54,085 nt of DNA from Nonomuraea zeae (lineage in GTDB: Bacteria > Actinomycetota > Actinomycetes > Streptosporangiales > Streptosporangiaceae). Shown one piece after another: positions 50,619-54,085 of the stretch. Numbering within the stretch: the stretch's first letter is position 1; each line of letters opens with the position of its first letter. Under the pieces are notes generated by a model. That model had not been told where the DNA came from. It worked only from the letters and a program-made list of their open reading frames with translations, and did not search any database. The stretch is taken from the NCBI RefSeq assembly GCF_005889725.1, contig NZ_VCKX01000048.1, forward strand, positions 1 through 54,085, written 5' to 3'. The position numbers were made by a program, and so were the translations under genes.

Positions 50619-52055
50619 TCAGCTGCAGTGTTCGAAGGGGCTGTCATAGACGGACGAGCCCGCCTTGCCGCCCCACTTGACGCACTTGTCGGCCGCGGCG
50701 GCCTTCACCGGGCCCGCGAAGTAGGCGAAGTTGCCGCTGTCGGTCACCCGGGTCTTGCCCTGCACCTCCAGGTAGGCGCTGGTCGCGCTGGCCGTGCCGA
50801 TCGAAGTCTTCTTGATCGTGGCCACGCAGTTGTTGCCGTTGGCGGTGTTGTAGAGCAGGTAGACGGTGCCCGCCGTGCCCAGCGCCGCGGAGTCGATCAC
50901 CGTGTAGCCGCTGCCGCACACCGACTCGGCTGTGTGCGGGTTGGTGGTGCCGCCGCCCGAGCCGGTGACGTACTGCATGTACTTGGTCCAGTCCCAGTAG
51001 CCGCCCGGGTCGGTGTGGTCGGTGCCAGGGACCTGGTTGTGCCCCACGATGTGGGTGCGGTCCTTGGGGATGCCGTAGCGGTCGGCGATGTTGCGGGTCA
51101 GCGCGGCCGAGGACCGGTACATCGCGTCGGTGAACCAGGACGCGTTGTCGACGAAGCCCTCGTGCTCGATCCCGACCGAGCGCCGGTTGTAGTCGCCGGC
51201 GTGCCAAGCCCGGTCCTTCTCCCTGACCATCTGGGTGACGGCGCCGTCGGAGGAGCGTACGACGTAGTGGGCGCTGACCTTGGCGGCCGGGTTCTGGAAC
51301 CAGGAGATGGTCCCGGCGTAGGAGCCCTGCGTCACGTGGATGACGATGCGGTCGATCGCGTCGCTGGTGGGCCGGCTGGAGACGGCGTAGTTGGAGGTGC
51401 TGGCCGGCACCCACGTGGCCGACGGGTAGTCGGTGGCGGCGGCGAGCGTGGTGGGGCCGTCCAGGTCCTTGGCCTTGGCGTAGGGGCCGCGGGCGGGCTC
51501 GATGGCGCGCGGCTGCACCGTGATGCTCTCGCCGCCGGGGGTGGTGGCGCGCACGCCCTCGTTCAGCAGGTCGTAGACGGTGTCGGCGTACAGGCGGGCC
51601 ACGTCCGCCGAGGTGGCGTTGCCGTACTTGGCGACGGCCTCGTACCACTTGCCGGCGTCCTTGCGGGCGGTGGCGGTCAGGCCGAGCTCGTCGGCGTAGG
51701 CGCGCAGGACTGCGGCGCCGCCGGCGATGTTGGCGGCGTCGTCGCTCTTCAGCGCCGAGACGGGCTGCTTGGTGATCGTGGCCGCGCGCTCCAGCGTGCG
51801 GGCGGCGACCAGGTGCATCACGCCGTAGCCGCCGCTGGCGCTGGGCTCGCCGTCGTGCCCGTCCAGGTGGGTCTCGGCGTAGGCGAGCGAGACCAGCAGG
51901 TCGCGCGGCACCTCGTACGTGGTGGCCGCCTTGGCGAACGCGCCGGCCATGGGGTCGGCGGCGGACGCGGTCGCGGCCGGCTGCCCCATGAGCAGCGAGA
52001 CGGGGATCAGCGCGCCGGTCAGCAGCACGGCCGAGCGGCGCAGGCGGGCTAGCAC
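50619..52055 (-). CDS. Secreted transglycosylase/N-acetylmuramoyl-L-alanine amidase
   Basis: The 478-residue exported protein has a signal peptide (SAVLLTGALIPVSLLMGQPAATASA). A lysozyme-like transglycosylase part at about 38-150 holds the catalytic-type glutamate in SLAYAETHLDG. An Amidase_2 domain at about 235-360 has zinc ligands in IVIHVTQG and GHNQVPGTDHTDPG, plus GIEHEG. It should cut peptidoglycan glycan and stem-peptide bonds. Residues 373-478 form a C-terminal domain with NPHTAESVCGSGY and four cysteines, nearly the same as in the M23 protein upstream. GTG start with GAGGAGAG before it. It probably forms a unit with the M23 gene. Confidence 0.9.
   Translation of the reverse strand: MLARLRRSAVLLTGALIPVSLLMGQPAATASAADPMAGAFAKAATTYEVPRDLLVSLAYAETHLDGHDGEPSASGGYGVMHLVAARTLERAATITKQPVSALKSDDAANIAGGAAVLRAYADELGLTATARKDAGKWYEAVAKYGNATSADVARLYADTVYDLLNEGVRATTPGGESITVQPRAIEPARGPYAKAKDLDGPTTLAAATDYPSATWVPASTSNYAVSSRPTSDAIDRIVIHVTQGSYAGTISWFQNPAAKVSAHYVVRSSDGAVTQMVREKDRAWHAGDYNRRSVGIEHEGFVDNASWFTDAMYRSSAALTRNIADRYGIPKDRTHIVGHNQVPGTDHTDPGGYWDWTKYMQYVTGSGGGTTNPHTAESVCGSGYTVIDSAALGTAGTVYLLYNTANGNNCVATIKKTSIGTASATSAYLEVQGKTRVTDSGNFAYFAGPVKAAAADKCVKWGGKAGSSVYDSPFEHCS
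50622..50955. repeat. Copy 1 of a duplicated C-terminal domain coding region
   Basis: This part of the amidase gene is closely similar at DNA level to 52136-52470 in the M23 gene. Most differences are single-base changes. It encodes the shared wall-binding-like domain of about 105 residues, so one copy probably arose from the other by recombination or gene conversion. Confidence 0.85.
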
Positions 52056-52091
52056 AGTTCTCTCCTCAGGAATTCAGGTCGGGGGGTGTGG

Positions 52092-52126
52092 GAGCGGGCG
52101 GCCGCCCGGCGACCGCCCGCACGCTC
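52092..52126 (-). terminator. Hairpin between the M23 and amidase genes
   Basis: CCGCCCG and CGGGCGG pair with flanking GAGC/GCTC-type bases in the 79-base gap. It may end or reduce transcription after the M23 gene before the amidase gene. Confidence 0.45.
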
Positions 52127-52134
52127 AGGAAGCT

Positions 52135-53118
52135 CTAGCCGCAGTGCTCGAAGGGGCTGTTATAGGCGGACGTGCCGACCTTGCCGCCCCACTTGACGCA
52201 CTTGCCGGCCGCGGCCGCGCGAACCGGACCCGCGTAGTAGGCGAAGTTGCCGCTGTCGGTGGCGCGGGTCTTACCCTGCACCTCCAGATAGGCGCTGGTG
52301 GCGGTGGCCTTGCCCAGCGAGGTCTTCTTGATCGTGGCCACGCAGTTGTTGCCGTTGGCCGAGTTGTAGAGCAGGTAGGCCGTGCCCGCCGTGCCCAGGG
52401 CCGCGGAGTCGACCACCTTGTAGCCGCTGCCGCACACCGACGCGGCCGTGTGCGGGTTCGTGGCGCCGCCGCAGCTGTTCTTCGAGGTCAGCGTCTGGTT
52501 CGGGTAGCCGAAGGTGACGCCGTTGAAGACGGCCTTGCGGATGTTGGCGGGGTAGCTCGTGCCCTGGCGCACCTCGAAGTGCAGGTGGGGGCTGATGTTG
52601 TTGCCCGGCTTGCTGGTGTTGCCGAGGGTGCCGAGCTTCTGGCCCTGCTTGACGCTGGCGCCGGCGGCGACCGAACGCGAGTTCAGGTGGGCGTAGTACG
52701 ACGTCCAGCCGCCACCGTGGTCGATCTTGACCAGGTTGCCGTAACCGTTCGTGGAGCCCTGGTGGGCCGAGATGACGACGGTGCCCGCCGCGGCGGCGGA
52801 GACGGTGTCGCCCAGGTCGGCGTTCGCGGTGCTGCCCCGGTTGAAGTCGATCTCATACGACTGGTGGGCGCTGCTCCCGCTGGAGTTGCCGGTCCAACTC
52901 TGGCCACAGGGGAAAGGCAACTGGAAGCTCGGCGCGGCCAAGGTCGTCACCGCGGGCGGGTCAACCGTGTTCGGCGGGTCATTCGGATGCGGGGTCGACG
53001 TAGGCGCGGCCGTCGGCGTCGCGCTCGGTGCCGGCGTCGGCGCGGCGGAGGCGGCCTGACCGGCCACGAGCCCGCACATAAGAACGAACCCCACCGTAAG
53101 CACCCTGCTGGGCCTCAT
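52135..53118 (-). CDS. Secreted M23 family (LytM) endopeptidase
   Basis: The 327-residue exported protein has a signal peptide (VLTVGFVLMCGLVAGQAASAA) and a Pro/Thr-rich stretch. The M23 domain follows with AHQSYEIDFNRG, YGNLVKIDHGGGWTSYYAHL and the zinc motif HLHFEV (about residue 180). It should cut peptidoglycan cross-bridges. Residues 220-327 are the same C-terminal domain found in the amidase, with NPHTAASVCGSGY and the end SPFEHCG. AGGAAAGG precedes the ATG. An AT-rich divergent stretch lies between this gene and the SARP gene and may hold both promoters. Confidence 0.93.
   Translation of the reverse strand: MRPSRVLTVGFVLMCGLVAGQAASAAPTPAPSATPTAAPTSTPHPNDPPNTVDPPAVTTLAAPSFQLPFPCGQSWTGNSSGSSAHQSYEIDFNRGSTANADLGDTVSAAAAGTVVISAHQGSTNGYGNLVKIDHGGGWTSYYAHLNSRSVAAGASVKQGQKLGTLGNTSKPGNNISPHLHFEVRQGTSYPANIRKAVFNGVTFGYPNQTLTSKNSCGGATNPHTAASVCGSGYKVVDSAALGTAGTAYLLYNSANGNNCVATIKKTSLGKATATSAYLEVQGKTRATDSGNFAYYAGPVRAAAAGKCVKWGGKVGTSAYNSPFEHCG
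52136..52470. repeat. Copy 2 of a duplicated C-terminal domain coding region
   Basis: This is the M23-gene copy of the sequence at 50622-50955. Blocks such as the one encoding NGNNCVATIKKTS are identical in both copies. The direct orientation 1.5 kb apart would permit recombination between the two genes. Confidence 0.85.
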
Positions 53119-53328
53119 ACGGATCCTTTCCTAACGGCTCCCGGACATGATTCGCCCGGCGCCGGTCATGGTCTGCGTGGATCTTCTCGAAGTGCGCTTG
53201 CTGGGGGTCAAGATTGCGAGTACGGCGTACAAAGAACATCCAAAATCGGTATAAAGACACAGCCAGCTCGATCGGACAACCCGACAAATGGTTGCAATAC
53301 CTCCAGCTAAGGAGTAGGTGCGGTCATA

Positions 53329-54085
53329 GTGGTTGATCAGCCCAACTTCGGTGTTCTCGGCCCCCTACAGGTCCGTGCCGGGGACCGGATCCTGCGCATC
53401 GCGGGCAACAAACCGCGGCTGCTGCTGACCTCGCTGCTGCTCGACGCGAACCAGGTGGTCGGCACGGAAGTGCTCATCGAGGTCCTGTGGCCGCGGAACC
53501 CGCCTTCCTCCGCCACGGCCAACCTGCGCACGTACGTGAGCTCGTTGCGCGGCGTCCTCGGCGCGGCCGGGGCGAGCATCGCCGCGCACCCTTCCGGCTA
53601 CGCGATCGAGGTGGAGCCGGCCCGGCTCGACGTCCTGCTGTTCGAGGACCTGGTCGCCAGGGCGCGGGCCTGCGGGCGTACCGAAGAGGCGGCCGGGCTG
53701 CTGCGCGGCGCGCTCGCGTTATGGCGCGGCGAGCCCGTCTGCGACCTGCCCGCCAGCCCTCTGTGGGACACGCGGCTGCGCTCGCTCACCCAGGCCAGGC
53801 TCAGCGCGGCCGAGGACCTCGTCGCGATGAAGCTGGCCGCCGGCGAGCACGCCTCCGCCATCGACGACCTGCGCGAGCTGATCGGCGGCCACCCCTACCG
53901 CGAGGACCTGTGGCAGCAGCTCATCCTCGCCCTGCACCGCGGCGGCCGGCGGGCCGAGGCGCTGCACGCCTACACCACGATCAGGCGGCAGTTGGTCGAC
54001 GAGCTCGGCATCGAGCCCGGCCAGGACCTGCGCGAGGCGCACGCCCGCGTGCTGGCGGAGGAGGAGCCCGCGCCCGCCCCGGCCC
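53329..54085 (+). CDS. SARP family (AfsR/DnrI-like) regulator, cut by the window edge
   Basis: At least 252 residues are visible with no stop codon. The N-terminal OmpR-type winged helix (FGVLGPLQVRAGDRIL, then NKPRLLLTSLLLDANQVV and VLWPRNPPSSATANLRTYVSSLR) is followed by a bacterial transcriptional activation domain (ALALWRGEPVCDLP, LWQQLILALHRGGRRAEALHAYTTIRRQLVDELGIEPG). This is the SARP architecture, which often activates antibiotic gene clusters. The end of the visible part becomes Pro/Ala-rich, so a further ATPase part may follow. The GTG at 53329 is the first start codon after an in-frame stop. AAGGAG lies 14 bases before it, farther than usual. TATAAA at 53250 may be its -10. Confidence 0.88.
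   Translation, partial: MVDQPNFGVLGPLQVRAGDRILRIAGNKPRLLLTSLLLDANQVVGTEVLIEVLWPRNPPSSATANLRTYVSSLRGVLGAAGASIAAHPSGYAIEVEPARLDVLLFEDLVARARACGRTEEAAGLLRGALALWRGEPVCDLPASPLWDTRLRSLTQARLSAAEDLVAMKLAAGEHASAIDDLRELIGGHPYREDLWQQLILALHRGGRRAEALHAYTTIRRQLVDELGIEPGQDLREAHARVLAEEEPAPAPA

Noticed and set aside
53119..53328. Cyclic di-AMP (ydaO-type) riboswitch before the M23 gene
   Set aside because: Such elements often precede wall hydrolase genes in actinobacteria, but I could not find the conserved core sequences in this leader.

Overview
The window is high-GC actinobacterial chromosome. Lineage markers visible in the sequence are an Lsr2 nucleoid protein, a homologue of the mycothiol-linked reductase Rv2466c, two luciferase-like (flavin/F420-type) oxidoreductases, a SARP regulator, a LuxR-type LAL regulator, many GTG/TTG starts and several apparently leaderless promoters. 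A Streptosporangiales-type soil actinomycete (Nonomuraea-like) is my best guess, but this is inference. I see no rRNA, tRNA, insertion sequence, prophage or CRISPR array. No gene-free stretch exceeds about 260 bases.

Left part (1-7.7 kb): a module resembling type VII secretion effectors and polymorphic toxins. On the minus strand a YbaB/EbfC-like gene precedes a 2107-residue modular protein. That protein has an N-terminal helical/membrane region, a proline-rich repeat region, an ADP-ribosyltransferase-like domain, a Nudix domain and a C-terminal amidoligase domain. A partial gene overlaps its stop codon by 4 bases. A small leaderless gene is read outward on the plus strand.

7.8-23 kb: mixed genes. 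These are an unusual NAD-dependent DNA ligase, a BASS transporter and cytosolic sulfatase pair with a divergent TetR gene and a clear operator, and a secreted protein built of three repeats. They are followed by a Nudix hydrolase, an AAA ATPase, a LacI regulator with its own promoter and operator, an Rv2466c-type reductase, a hydrolase, an orphan SUKH-4 immunity-like protein and a methyltransferase.

23-31 kb: a GntR regulator divergent from a compact operon. The operon encodes a luciferase-like monooxygenase, an M20-fold protein that has lost its zinc-site motifs, an MHS-type permease and a three-subunit molybdenum hydroxylase. The start-stop overlaps suggest one unit for uptake, hydroxylation and breakdown of an unknown, probably N-heterocyclic, compound. 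This is the best candidate for an undescribed system.

31-41 kb: secreted proteins, a two-component system with repeat-expanded DNA at both ends of the kinase gene, a second luciferase-like oxidoreductase, Lsr2, a LAL regulator with in-frame 39-base repeats and a PhnB-like protein.

41-50.5 kb: a long minus-strand operon, pcaI-pcaJ-pcaF-pcaH-pcaG-ubiD-ubiX-ubiX, divergent from a double IclR regulator. It joins the protocatechuate/beta-ketoadipate route to a prenyl-FMN (de)carboxylase, but pcaB, pcaC and pcaD are absent here.

50.6 kb to the end: two secreted peptidoglycan hydrolases (a transglycosylase/amidase and an M23 endopeptidase) share a nearly identical C-terminal domain. A SARP regulator then runs off the right edge.
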